A stretch of 64,000 nt of DNA, taken from positions 1-64,000 of the forward strand of contig JAWKJM010000004.1 in the NCBI GenBank assembly GCA_041393775.1, given 5' to 3'. Of the stretch, positions 27,760 to 35,624 are shown in pieces (the first letter of the stretch is position 1; every line of letters starts with the position of its first letter). Origin of the DNA: JADKAV01 sp041393775 (GTDB lineage Bacteria; Actinomycetota; Actinomycetes; S36-B12; UBA10799). The translations under genes and the position numbers were made by a program. The notes below the pieces were generated by a model. It was not told the DNA's origin, did no database searches, and saw only the letters and a program-made list of their open reading frames with translations.

Positions 27760-28512
27760 GTGGAGTACAGCATTCAGGATGTGGCGAAGGCCGCAGGTGT
27801 CACGAGTCGCACCCTGCGCCACTACGACGCCATAGGCCTGTTGCCCGCGCGGCGGCGGGGCTCCGGGTATCGGGTCTACACCCAGGACGACCTGGTGCGC
27901 CTGCAGCGGATCCTGCTGCTGCGGGATCTGGGGCTGCCGCTGGCCGACACCGCCAAGGTCCTGGAGGGCGACGCCGTTGCGGCTCTGGAGGGTCATCTAG
28001 AGCAACTCCGCGCCGAACGCACAAGGGTGGAGCGCCAGATCGCCAGTGTGCAGCGAACGATCACAGCGTTGCGAGGAAGGGAAGAACTGATGCCGGACGA
28101 GATCTTCGACGGTTTCGACCATACGCAGTACAAGGAAGAGGTCGAACAGAAGTGGGGCGAGGCGGCCTACGCCGACAGCGACCGCTGGTGGCGGGGTCTC
28201 GACGATGACGACAAGCGGGACTTCGTGCAAGAGCACCGACGGATCGCGGATGCGTGGCTTGCAGCGCGTTCGGACGGGTTGGACGCCGATAGCCCGCAGG
28301 TGGCCGAGATCGCGGCGCGCCACGCCCGCTGGATCCGGCGTGGATGGGCTGGTAGGGAACCGTCGCCGGAGGCGCTCGTCGGGCTGGCCGAGATGTATGT
28401 GGCGGATGAGCGATTCGCAGCGAACTACGGCGGCACGGAAGGTGCCTCGTACGTACGCGACGGGCTGGTCGCCTATGCCCGCACGCTCTCCGACGGCCAA
28501 CACGCCGGATAG
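27760..28512 (+). CDS. MerR family regulator with TipAS-like ligand domain
   Basis: The 250-residue protein has a MerR winged-helix domain (YSIQDVAKAAGVTSRTLRHY, residues about 3-70), a dimerising coiled coil (about 80-115) and a C-terminal helical domain with the hallmarks of TipAS (WWRGLDDDDKRDF; HARWIRRGW; YVADERFAANYGG). TipA of Streptomyces binds thiopeptide antibiotics and activates its own promoter; its cysteine that bonds covalently to the drug has no counterpart, since this protein has no cysteine at all when started at 27760. GTG 27760 is chosen because the -10 lies 7 bases upstream; GTG 27754 is the alternative. Recognition of a small molecule is likely, but the ligand is unknown. 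Confidence 0.85.
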   Translation: MEYSIQDVAKAAGVTSRTLRHYDAIGLLPARRRGSGYRVYTQDDLVRLQRILLLRDLGLPLADTAKVLEGDAVAALEGHLEQLRAERTRVERQIASVQRTITALRGREELMPDEIFDGFDHTQYKEEVEQKWGEAAYADSDRWWRGLDDDDKRDFVQEHRRIADAWLAARSDGLDADSPQVAEIAARHARWIRRGWAGREPSPEALVGLAEMYVADERFAANYGGTEGASYVRDGLVAYARTLSDGQHAG

Positions 28513-28559
28513 TCTGTGAAATACACGGCGGACCGATCGGCGTGGGTGAGGCTAGGACA

Positions 28560-29009
28560 GTGGAACGCACGAGCACGATCAGGGCTGCCCAGCGCCCTGG
28601 GCTGACGACCGGTCGACTGACGGTCGTCGTCATCATCGCTGCTGCATTGCTGCTGACGCTGGCCCTGCCACTGCGGGAATTCCTCAACCAGCGGTCGATG
28701 ATCGCCGAACTCGAGGCGTCCACTGCTGCTGCCCGGGAGCGGGTGGACACGCTGCAGATCGAAGCCGACAAGTGGGCCGACGATTCGTATGCGGTCGCGC
28801 AAGCCCGCAAGAGGTTCCACCTGCAATATCCGGGTGAGACGGGCTACGTCGTGACTGATCCGCCGGATGCCGGTCCCGATCCACAACCGTTGGCGCAGGA
28901 TGTCGAGGACAACTCGGCGTGGTACGAGCGGGCCCTACGATCGGTCGAGGAAGCCCAGCAGCAGCCCGATGAATCCGTGGTCAGTGTCCGCCCCGACGCC
29001 CCCCGCTGA
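28560..29009 (+). CDS. FtsB/DivIC-like septum formation initiator protein
   Basis: This 149-residue bitopic membrane protein has one transmembrane helix (about residues 19-38, VVVIIAAALLLTLALPL) followed by an extracytoplasmic coiled coil (MIAELEASTAAARERVDTL), the layout of FtsB/DivIC, which links FtsQ and FtsL in the divisome. GTG 28560 follows GGTGAGG and is preferred; GTG 28542 would add six residues. The C-terminal part beyond the coiled coil is longer than in E. coli FtsB, as in other actinobacteria. The following DUF501 and ppx genes are its usual partners; eno, which often precedes it, is absent here. Confidence 0.85.
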   Translation: MERTSTIRAAQRPGLTTGRLTVVVIIAAALLLTLALPLREFLNQRSMIAELEASTAAARERVDTLQIEADKWADDSYAVAQARKRFHLQYPGETGYVVTDPPDAGPDPQPLAQDVEDNSAWYERALRSVEEAQQQPDESVVSVRPDAPR

Positions 29010-29508
29010 GCCGCCCACGCACGCAGACGTCGCAGCTGTCAGCGCGCAACTTGGTCGGCCCGCCCGAGCTATGGTGAAGATTGCCTCGAGGTGCCCCTGC
29101 GGCCTGCCCCAGGTCGTGAGCACGGCGCCCCGCCTGCATGATGGCACTCCTTTCCCGACCTTCTTCTACGTGACGTGCCCGCGTCTGAACGCCGCGATCT
29201 CAACTCTGGAGTCGGAGGGTCTGATGGTCAGCATGCAGGAGCGGCTCGCGCGCGACCCCGATCTGGCGCAGCGCTACCGTCAGGCGCACGACGAGTACCT
29301 GACCGCACGGGCCGCCTTCGGACGGGTCCGGGAGATCGACGGCATCTCGGCCGGCGGCATGCCCGACCGGGTCAAATGTCTGCATGTCCTGGTGGGCCAG
29401 GCGCTGGCTCAGGGCCCGGGGGTCAATCCGTTCGGCGACGAAGCCCTGGCCCTGCTGCGGGTCCGCGGCGTGCTGGACCGGACAGCGCCGTGTGTGGAGG
29501 AGCCATGA
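28969..29508 (+). CDS. DUF501 domain-containing protein
   Basis: The product, about 179 residues, belongs to DUF501, a family of unknown function conserved between ftsB and ppx in actinobacteria. The motif ASRCPCGLPQVVSTAPRL with CxC, a later FFYVTCPRLNAAIS and KCLHVL suggest a cysteine metal site. The start is uncertain: ATG 28969 and GTG 28984 both overlap the end of the ftsB-like gene, and only sequence from about residue 20 onward is conserved. It overlaps ppx by 4 bp. Confidence 0.85.
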   Translation: MNPWSVSAPTPPAEPPTHADVAAVSAQLGRPARAMVKIASRCPCGLPQVVSTAPRLHDGTPFPTFFYVTCPRLNAAISTLESEGLMVSMQERLARDPDLAQRYRQAHDEYLTARAAFGRVREIDGISAGGMPDRVKCLHVLVGQALAQGPGVNPFGDEALALLRVRGVLDRTAPCVEEP

Positions 29509-30422
29509 GAGTCGCTGCGGTCGATTGTGGCACCAACTCGATCCGCCTGCTCATCGCAGACGTCCGGGACGGCTCGCTGACCGATGTCGCCCGCGTGATG
29601 ACGGTCGTGCGGCTGGGGGAGGACGTCGATGTCACGGGCCGCCTGGCGCCTGCCGCCCTGGATCGGACGTGGGCTGCAGTCGAGGACTACGCCGAGCGGA
29701 TCCGCGAGGCCGGCGTGGCCGCTACCCGCATGGTGGCGACATCGGCGGCGCGGGATGCGCAGAACGCCGACATCTTCCTGCAGGGCGTGGTGGCGCGACT
29801 GGGGGTGCTGCCGGAGGTGATCTCCGGCGACGAAGAGGCTCAACTGAGCTTTCTCGGTGCGGCGTCTGCTGTCGCCGTGCCAGGTACGGTCGCCGTGGTC
29901 GACATCGGCGGGGGTTCCACGGAGTTCGTGGTCGGGGCTTCCGGGGTGCTCGCCGCCGACTCCGAGGATGTCGGATGTGTGCGCATGACCGAACGCCACT
30001 TGGTCTCGGACCCGCCCACCAGCGCTCAGATCGACGCGGCCACTGCGGACATCGATGCGGCGATCCGGGTGGCCAAGCACCGCACCAGTTTCGACCGGGC
30101 CGGTCGTCTCATAGGTCTGGCCGGTTCGGTGACGACAGTCGCCGCCCTGGCGCTCGGACTGCCCGAATACGACGCGCGGTCGATCCACGGTTCGAGCATC
30201 AGCGCCGAACAGGTACACCGAGTCGCCGAGCAGATGTTGGCAGCCACCCGCGATCAGCGAGCCGCGGAACCCGTCATGCATCCGGGGCGCGTGGACGTGA
30301 TCGGGGGAGGCGCACTTATCCTCGACAGGATCATGCAACTCGGCGGTTTCGAGGAAGTGATCGCCAGTGAGCACGACATACTGGACGGCATCGCCCTGAG
30401 ACTGGCCTCGACGACGCAGTAG
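29505..30422 (+). CDS. ppx: Ppx/GppA family exopolyphosphatase
   Basis: This 305-residue ASKHA-fold phosphatase hydrolyses inorganic polyphosphate and/or pppGpp. It has the two phosphate-binding motifs AVDCGTNSIRLLIAD (residues 5-19) and VVDIGGGSTEFVVG, and GLAGSVTTVAAL. It is the single-domain short form usual in actinobacteria, which often have two copies with different substrate preference. ATG 29505 overlaps the DUF501 stop (ATGA). Confidence 0.93.
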   Translation: MRVAAVDCGTNSIRLLIADVRDGSLTDVARVMTVVRLGEDVDVTGRLAPAALDRTWAAVEDYAERIREAGVAATRMVATSAARDAQNADIFLQGVVARLGVLPEVISGDEEAQLSFLGAASAVAVPGTVAVVDIGGGSTEFVVGASGVLAADSEDVGCVRMTERHLVSDPPTSAQIDAATADIDAAIRVAKHRTSFDRAGRLIGLAGSVTTVAALALGLPEYDARSIHGSSISAEQVHRVAEQMLAATRDQRAAEPVMHPGRVDVIGGGALILDRIMQLGGFEEVIASEHDILDGIALRLASTTQ

Positions 30423-30425
30423 GGT
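30420..30425 (+). promoter_or_regulatory. -10 element of a possible leaderless promoter for the ACT protein
   Basis: TAGGGT overlaps the ppx stop codon and ends 7 bases before ATG 30433. No good Shine-Dalgarno sequence is present for that start. Confidence 0.4.
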
Positions 30426-30432
30426 GCCAGCC

Positions 30433-30948
30433 ATGGCGCTTCTGGCAATCACAGTCCTCGGTCACGACCGCCCGGGCATCATCGCAGATGTCACGGCCGC
30501 CCTTGCATTGCGCGACGCGAACGTGGAGGACTCCTCGATGACGCTGTTGCGGGGCCATTTCGCCTGGACGTTGATCGTGGGCACGTCCGCGTCTGCGCGT
30601 GAGGTCGCCGGAGACCTCGAGTTTCTGGAGAACGAGGAACTGGTCGTCAGCGTCCTGCCAGTGGCGGACAAACCCGAGGCAAAAGAGGCGGCGCGCTCCT
30701 TCGTGATCAGCGTGCACGGCGCCGACCGGGTGGGCCTGGTCGCCGCGATCACCGGTGCGATCGCGTCCTACGGCGGAAACATCACGGATCTGCAAACCAG
30801 GCTCGGCGGTGGCTTCTACGTTGTGGTGGCCGAGGCGGACTTCCCGGAGGATATCGATGCCCGCAAGCTCAGCGCGTCCCTGAAGGCCGTCGGTGACACG
30901 ATCGGGGTCGATGTGGCGGTCCAGGCTGCCGACACGGACGTCCTGTGA
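30433..30948 (+). CDS. ACT-domain protein (GcvR-like)
   Basis: The 171-residue protein consists of two ACT domains, the first starting LLAITVLGHDRPGIIADVTAAL and the second FVISVHGADRVGLVAAITGAI. This is the architecture of the glycine cleavage repressor accessory protein GcvR and of ACT regulators that bind amino acids. No enzyme or DNA-binding domain is attached. ATG 30433 is preferred to GTG 30424. It overlaps def by 4 bp (GTGA), so it is co-translated with peptide deformylase. Confidence 0.85.
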   Translation: MALLAITVLGHDRPGIIADVTAALALRDANVEDSSMTLLRGHFAWTLIVGTSASAREVAGDLEFLENEELVVSVLPVADKPEAKEAARSFVISVHGADRVGLVAAITGAIASYGGNITDLQTRLGGGFYVVVAEADFPEDIDARKLSASLKAVGDTIGVDVAVQAADTDVL

Positions 30949-31481
30949 CGCGATTGCAGGTCGGCCTGCCCGGGGGCTGGGTGCGTGCCGTTGTGACCGC
31001 ACCGGACCCGGTGCTGTCCACAGCGTGCGCGGAGGTGGATCCGACCTCGGAGGACGTAATCTCGCTGGCCGCGGATCTCCTGGCGACCATGGAGGTGTCC
31101 CCGGGCTGTGTGGGACTTGCCGCGAATCAGATCGGTGTCGGCTCCCGGGTCTTCTCCCTCGATGTCAGTAGCCATCCCAAGACACGGACCTGTCATGGCA
31201 GATTCGTGCTGGTCAACCCGAGGATCGAGCAGGCCACCCGCAACGAGAAGGCGCGGGAGGGGTGCATGTCCGTCCCGGACTTCACCGGCGACGTGAAGCG
31301 GGCCACCAGGTTGGTCGTGAGTGGTCAACTGCCGGTAACCGGGGAACCGGTGACGCTGACCACGGATGCGTTCGAGGCGCGGGCGATCCAGCACGAGGTC
31401 GACCATCTCGACGGGTTCGTCTTCCTGGACCGGGTGATGTCCGCGGCCGCTGTCCACAAGCGCAAGGTCTACCTGGACTAA
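30945..31481 (+). CDS. def: Peptide deformylase
   Basis: It removes the formyl group from the N-terminal methionine of nascent chains using a bound Fe(II). The 178-residue protein has all three signature motifs: GLAANQIG, EGCMSVPD (the consensus is EGCLS) and QHEVDHLDG. The GTG start overlaps the ACT-domain gene. Together with map at 16.3 kb this gives both N-terminal processing enzymes. Confidence 0.95.
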   Translation: MTRLQVGLPGGWVRAVVTAPDPVLSTACAEVDPTSEDVISLAADLLATMEVSPGCVGLAANQIGVGSRVFSLDVSSHPKTRTCHGRFVLVNPRIEQATRNEKAREGCMSVPDFTGDVKRATRLVVSGQLPVTGEPVTLTTDAFEARAIQHEVDHLDGFVFLDRVMSAAAVHKRKVYLD

Positions 31482-31493
31482 CCTGGGCATGCT

Positions 31494-31578
31494 GCCCGGG
31501 TGGCGGAATCGGCAGACGCACTCGGCTTAAACCCGAGGGTCGCAAGACGTGCGGGTTCAAATCCCGCCCCGGGCACCA
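31494..31578 (+). tRNA. tRNA-Leu (anticodon UAA)
   Basis: This is an 85-nt class II tRNA. The acceptor stem GCCCGGG (31494-31500) pairs with CCCGGGC (31568-31574), followed by A and an encoded CCA (31576-31578). The anticodon stem CTCGG/CCGAG closes the loop CTTAAAC with anticodon TAA at 31528-31530, which reads UUA/UUG. A long variable arm (about GGTCGCAAGACGT) precedes the T arm GCGGG-TTCAAAT-CCCGC. UUA is a rare codon in GC-rich genomes, and in Streptomyces this isoacceptor (bldA) regulates development. Confidence 0.97.
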
Positions 31579-31579
31579 A

Positions 31580-31600
31580 CCGGCCGCTCGCTTCGGCCGG
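31580..31600 (+). terminator. Hairpin just after tRNA-Leu
   Basis: CCGGCCG (31580-31586) pairs with CGGCCGG (31594-31600) around a 7-base loop, two bases after the tRNA CCA. No T tract follows. It probably ends or processes the tRNA transcript. Confidence 0.5.
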
Positions 31601-31626
31601 GGTTGAGGTGGGGCTCCCCGCCGTTT

Positions 31627-31740
31627 GCTACGAAGGTGCGGACGGCCCCGGCGTTCTGTTACGAAGGTGCGCGGTTTCGACCCGGCGGACCCCGCACCTT
31701 CGTAACAGGCCGGCTCCACGCCCACGCAACTTCGTCACAA
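31627..31740. repeat. Repeat family B cluster (GTTACGAAGGTGCG)
   Basis: Copies are GCTACGAAGGTGCG (31627-31640) and GTTACGAAGGTGCG (31658-31671) on the + strand, and CGCACCTTCGTAAC (31693-31706) and a degenerate CAACTTCGTCAC (about 31727-31738) inverted. The second and third form a 14-bp perfect stem with a 21-base loop. The same family is found near 54.1 and 58.0 kb, always between genes. Confidence 0.85.
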
Positions 31741-31819
31741 AGGGCGCGCACGACTGGCGACGGCAGGCAAGGTGCGGGATCCAACCGTACTGTTCCGCAG
31801 TCCAAGCGGAGTGAGCACG

Positions 31820-31825
31820 TACCCT
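31820..31825 (+). promoter_or_regulatory. -10 element of a leaderless promoter for the subtilisin-like protease
   Basis: TACCCT ends 6 bases before the ATG at 31832, and no Shine-Dalgarno sequence precedes that start. Confidence 0.5.
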
Positions 31826-31831
31826 GGTCAG

Positions 31832-34012
31832 ATGTTGGCTACTCGGCTGTTCGCATGCGGTGCGGCGATAGCCGTTGCCATGGCAGTCGGCCCTGTCGCT
31901 GCCCGGGCGCAGGTGGCCGGCCCGGTTGCCGCAGATGCGCAGCTGGTCCCAAGCGCGGACGACGTGGTCGGTCTGGTCGTGACACGGGACCGAGAGACGA
32001 GCGCGGCCGAGGCGGAGTCCCTGGTCGCGGATGCCGTCGACGAACCAACGTCCCGTGCCCCGATCGCACCGGGAGTCACGGCCGTGGCGGTCCCCGATCT
32101 CAGCCTCCGCGAGGCGAAGAAGGCGGCACGCGATCTTGAGAAGGAACCCGGTATCGCCGAGGTCGGCCTGGACACGCACGTGCACGCCGACGCCCTCAAC
32201 GACCCGCTCTTCTCCGATCAGTGGCCGCTCACAGACGTTGTCAGCGGTGTCTCGGCGCTTCCCGCCTGGGATCTGACAACCGGTGATGGGCAGGTGATCG
32301 CGATCATCGACACGGGCGTCACCGCTCATCAGGATCTGGCCGCCAACTTGGTGGACGGCTACGACATGATCGAAGATCCGGTGGTGGCAAACGATAGTGA
32401 CGGCCGGGATCCCGATCCGTCCGATCCGGGTGACTGGTGCGGGAGCGAGCCCAGCTCCTGGCACGGCACCCACGTCGCTGGTCTGGCGGCGGCGGTCCAG
32501 GGCAACGGCAAGGGGATCTCCGGCCTGGCTCCTCGTGCCAAGATCGAACCGGTTCGCGCACTGGGCACGTGTGGCGGCAAGATGTCGGACGTCGCTGCGG
32601 CGATCACCTGGGCCTCTGGCGGCGATGTGCCCGGTGTTCCCGCCAATCCGACACCGGCTTCGGTGATCAACATGTCCTTGTCCTCGACGACGACCTGCCA
32701 GCCGTACCTGCAGGCGGCGATCGATACCGCCATTGCGCGCGGATCCACGATCGTCGCGTCGGCGGGCAACAACAACACACGGTTCGACGTCGCCTCGCCG
32801 GGTGGCTGCTATGACGTGATACCGGTCGGGGCGGTGGACCGGGCCGGCAACCGCGCCGGCTACTCCAACTACGGAACGGCCGGACGTGACCTGCCCGTCT
32901 TCGCGCCAGGCGGCGCCGCCACCGCGGATCCGCAGAGCGATACCGGATTGCTGTCCACCATCGACAAGGGTGCTATGGGTCCTGCAGGAGACGCGTACGG
33001 CTCCTATGTGGGAACCAGCATGGCGGCACCCCTGGTCTCCGGCGCCGCCGCGCTGTTGCGTTCCCGCACCTCCATGAGTCCTGCCGCGGTGGCCGAGCAC
33101 CTGCGGGACACCGCGCGTCCCTTCCCGCCCGGCAGCAACTGCTCGGGTTCCTGCGGTGCCGGTCTGCTCGATGTGAATGCGGCCCTTCGGACGTCACCGC
33201 GGGTTCCGGGGAGACCTGCCGCGGTGATGGCGACTCCGGCCGATGCGACCGTGGTTGCGCGGTGGGAACTCCCCGATGATCCCGGCACCGGGCCGATCAC
33301 CGGCTACACAGTGGAATACCGCTCGGTTCCCGGGCAATGGGTCGCCCTTCAGGATCTCTGGTCGAGCACTCTGCGCGAGAAGGTGATCAACGGGCTCGCG
33401 AACGGCGTGGGTTACCAGGTACGGGTGGCTGCTCACAATGTCTTCGGACTCGGGCCCTGGATCGAGTCCGACGTGGTGATTCCTGAGAGCCTGCCGGGGG
33501 CGGTGCGCATCAACTCGGTGCGATATCCCTCGAAGACCAAGGCCCGCCTGAGACTGGTCGTTCCCGCCCAATCCCTGCTCGGTCTGCAATACCGGGTCAC
33601 TAAGGTGGGTCGGGAGCCGGGTGAGTGGCAGTCGGCAGCGGTGAGCGGATCCCTGACGCTGCGAGGCCTTGTCAGAGGTGTCCGGCACAGTGTCGAGGTG
33701 AGGGTCTTCAACGAGCTCGGAGCGGGTCCGACGACGGCGCGGCAGATCGCTACTCCCGTCAAGCCATCGGCCGTTCGTGCGCTCAAGGTCAAACGCAAGG
33801 GCAGCCGACTTGCGGTCAGGTGGCAAGAACCGAAGCGGACGGGTCTGCGACTGTCTTACCGCGTTCGCGTCGCCGAAGCGAGGAAGTGGTCCAAGACCGC
33901 TGGTCTCAAAGCGGTCGTGCGGGGGCCCCGGAAGGGTCCGGTCCGCGTCGAGGTGCAGCCACGCAACAAGACCGGTCGAGGGCCGATCCGGTCAATCCGG
34001 AAGCGCAAGTGA
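31832..34012 (+). CDS. Secreted S8 (subtilisin-like) serine protease with C-terminal fibronectin III-like domains
   Basis: The 726-residue preproprotein has a signal peptide (residues 1-27), an inhibitor-like propeptide (about 45-120) and a subtilase domain (about 125-455) with the catalytic triad D160 (AIIDTGV), H211 (HGTHVAG) and S396 (GTSMAAP), plus oxyanion N313 in AGNNN. Four cysteines, including those near SNCSGSCGAG, may form disulfides. Residues after about 460 form two or three fibronectin type III-like repeats (PGRPAAV ... ITGYTVEYRS), ending in a basic tail. There is no LPxTG or membrane anchor, so it is probably released or held by the tail in the wall. The start is set by the signal peptide. 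Confidence 0.93.
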   Translation: MLATRLFACGAAIAVAMAVGPVAARAQVAGPVAADAQLVPSADDVVGLVVTRDRETSAAEAESLVADAVDEPTSRAPIAPGVTAVAVPDLSLREAKKAARDLEKEPGIAEVGLDTHVHADALNDPLFSDQWPLTDVVSGVSALPAWDLTTGDGQVIAIIDTGVTAHQDLAANLVDGYDMIEDPVVANDSDGRDPDPSDPGDWCGSEPSSWHGTHVAGLAAAVQGNGKGISGLAPRAKIEPVRALGTCGGKMSDVAAAITWASGGDVPGVPANPTPASVINMSLSSTTTCQPYLQAAIDTAIARGSTIVASAGNNNTRFDVASPGGCYDVIPVGAVDRAGNRAGYSNYGTAGRDLPVFAPGGAATADPQSDTGLLSTIDKGAMGPAGDAYGSYVGTSMAAPLVSGAAALLRSRTSMSPAAVAEHLRDTARPFPPGSNCSGSCGAGLLDVNAALRTSPRVPGRPAAVMATPADATVVARWELPDDPGTGPITGYTVEYRSVPGQWVALQDLWSSTLREKVINGLANGVGYQVRVAAHNVFGLGPWIESDVVIPESLPGAVRINSVRYPSKTKARLRLVVPAQSLLGLQYRVTKVGREPGEWQSAAVSGSLTLRGLVRGVRHSVEVRVFNELGAGPTTARQIATPVKPSAVRALKVKRKGSRLAVRWQEPKRTGLRLSYRVRVAEARKWSKTAGLKAVVRGPRKGPVRVEVQPRNKTGRGPIRSIRKRK

Positions 34013-34034
34013 CGATTTGCCGGTCCGTATGGTG

Positions 34035-34064
34035 TTGGCGGCCCTGAAGCAATACCCGTATTCT
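34035..34064 (+). promoter_or_regulatory. Promoter for the Bax inhibitor-like gene
   Basis: TTGGCG (34035-34040) and TATTCT (34059-34064) are separated by 18 bp, a good vegetative (SigA-type) match. AAGGAGGA follows at 34073, so this gene, unlike its neighbours, has a leader with a strong ribosome site. Confidence 0.55.
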
Positions 34065-34084
34065 CTTACTCCAAGGAGGAATTG

Positions 34085-34912
34085 ATGCAATCCAAGAACC
34101 CGATGTTCCGGGACATTGAGAAACAGCCCGGATTCGCCTACTCGGAGGGCGTGAGCGCCTACCAGCAGGCTGCCGGAACGGCCACCCTCGAGCAGCCGGC
34201 CGGTCCGACCACCGGTATCCCGGCACCGACTCGTGCGATGACCATCGATGATGTCGTCACCCGGACCGGGCTGGCCTTCGTCGTCCTGGTCATCGGCGCC
34301 GGGATCGGCTGGGTGGTCACACCGGCGATGCCGTGGCTGCCGTTCGTGGCGATGCTCGTCGGGTTGGGTCTGTTCTTCCTCGGTGCTTTTCGGAAGGTGC
34401 CCAAGGCGGGGGTCGTGCTGTCCTACTCAGCCGTCGAGGGTGTCTTCCTCGGAGGTATCAGCCTCTTCTACCAGGAATATGTGGATCAGGCGGGCAACGG
34501 CACGAACATCGTGGGCCAGGCTGTGCTGGGAACGCTCGTGGCGTTCGCGGTCATGCTCACGCTCTACCGCACCCGGATCATCCGGGTGAACGGAACCTTC
34601 ATGAAGGTCATGCTGGTCGCGATGGTCTCCTACTTGGTGATCGCACTGGCCAGCTTTGTCAGCGCCTTGTTCGGGGTCGGCAACGGCTGGGGCTTCTACG
34701 GTGTCGGTGGGCTCGGTCTGCTGCTGTGCGTGGCAGGTGTGGCACTGGCCGCCTTCTCGCTGAACCTCGACTTCGCAGCCATCGAGCAAGCTGTCAACGA
34801 GGGAGCAGCCGAGGTCTTCGCGTGGCGGATGGCTCTGGGACTTGTGGTGACCCTGGTCTGGCTGTATCTGGAGATTCTGCGCTTCCTCGCCATTCTCAAC
34901 AGCAATAATTAG
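34085..34912 (+). CDS. Bax inhibitor-1/YccA family membrane protein
   Basis: The 275-residue protein has an N-terminal cytoplasmic stretch (MQSKNPMFRDIEKQPGFAYSEG) and about seven transmembrane helices, the layout of the BI-1/YccA family, some members of which conduct calcium; bacterial roles are poorly known. AAGGAGGA at 34073-34080 fixes ATG 34085 rather than TTG 34082. The next gene starts 4 bp after the stop, suggesting co-transcription with the metallo-hydrolase. Confidence 0.9.
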   Translation: MQSKNPMFRDIEKQPGFAYSEGVSAYQQAAGTATLEQPAGPTTGIPAPTRAMTIDDVVTRTGLAFVVLVIGAGIGWVVTPAMPWLPFVAMLVGLGLFFLGAFRKVPKAGVVLSYSAVEGVFLGGISLFYQEYVDQAGNGTNIVGQAVLGTLVAFAVMLTLYRTRIIRVNGTFMKVMLVAMVSYLVIALASFVSALFGVGNGWGFYGVGGLGLLLCVAGVALAAFSLNLDFAAIEQAVNEGAAEVFAWRMALGLVVTLVWLYLEILRFLAILNSNN

Positions 34913-34916
34913 GGGT

Positions 34917-35624
34917 ATGGGTGCAGTCGCTCTTGGAGCAGGGGTCTATCGGATTCCGACCGCGGGCGACTACATCAACTCTTTCGCGTTCATCGAGTCC
35001 GACGGGTCAGTGACGCTGGTCGACACTGGGACGGTTTTCGCCAGCAAGCGGATCGTGAACGGGCTCGATGCGATCGGGAAGCACCCCAAGGATGTGCAAC
35101 GGATCGTGCTCACCCACGCCCACCCGGACCACGCGGGGTCTGCGGCCAAGTTGCTGCCTAGGACCAGCGCCCCGGGTACCGCGGTGCACGCAGAGGACGC
35201 CGACTTCGTGCGGACGGGCGAGTCGCCGCCGAACGGTTCGGCGCTCGGGAACGTCCTACACCGGATGCCGGGGATGGGGTTCGCCGCGTGTCCTGTCGCC
35301 GAGGTGATCGTCGACGGTGATGTGTTGGATGTCGCCGGCGGGCTGCAGGTCAGCCACACACCGGGACACACCCCGGGCCACATCAGCCTGCTGCATCAGG
35401 ACTCAGGCGTACTCATCACCGGCGATTCAATCTTCAACATGAATGGCAGGATGACGTGGCCCGTCAAGCTCTTCTGCACCGATTTCCCGCTCACCCAGCA
35501 GACAGCTGCGGTCCTGGGAGATCTTGACTACCGGGTCGCCGCCTTCACCCATGGTCCGCACATCGCCAGCAATGCGAGGGAGTCGGTGCGCTCATTCCTG
35601 CGCCGCAAGGGTGTCTCGCGGTGA
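34917..35624 (+). CDS. Metallo-beta-lactamase-fold hydrolase
   Basis: The 235-residue soluble protein has the zinc-binding motif THAHPDHAGS and later metal-ligand segments (SHTPGHTPGHISLLH; ITGDSIFN; FTHGPHI) of the MBL superfamily. It lacks a signal peptide, so it is probably cytoplasmic, with an unknown substrate (a glyoxalase II- or lactonase-like role is possible). It overlaps the next gene by 4 bp (GTGA). Confidence 0.9.
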   Translation: MGAVALGAGVYRIPTAGDYINSFAFIESDGSVTLVDTGTVFASKRIVNGLDAIGKHPKDVQRIVLTHAHPDHAGSAAKLLPRTSAPGTAVHAEDADFVRTGESPPNGSALGNVLHRMPGMGFAACPVAEVIVDGDVLDVAGGLQVSHTPGHTPGHISLLHQDSGVLITGDSIFNMNGRMTWPVKLFCTDFPLTQQTAAVLGDLDYRVAAFTHGPHIASNARESVRSFLRRKGVSR

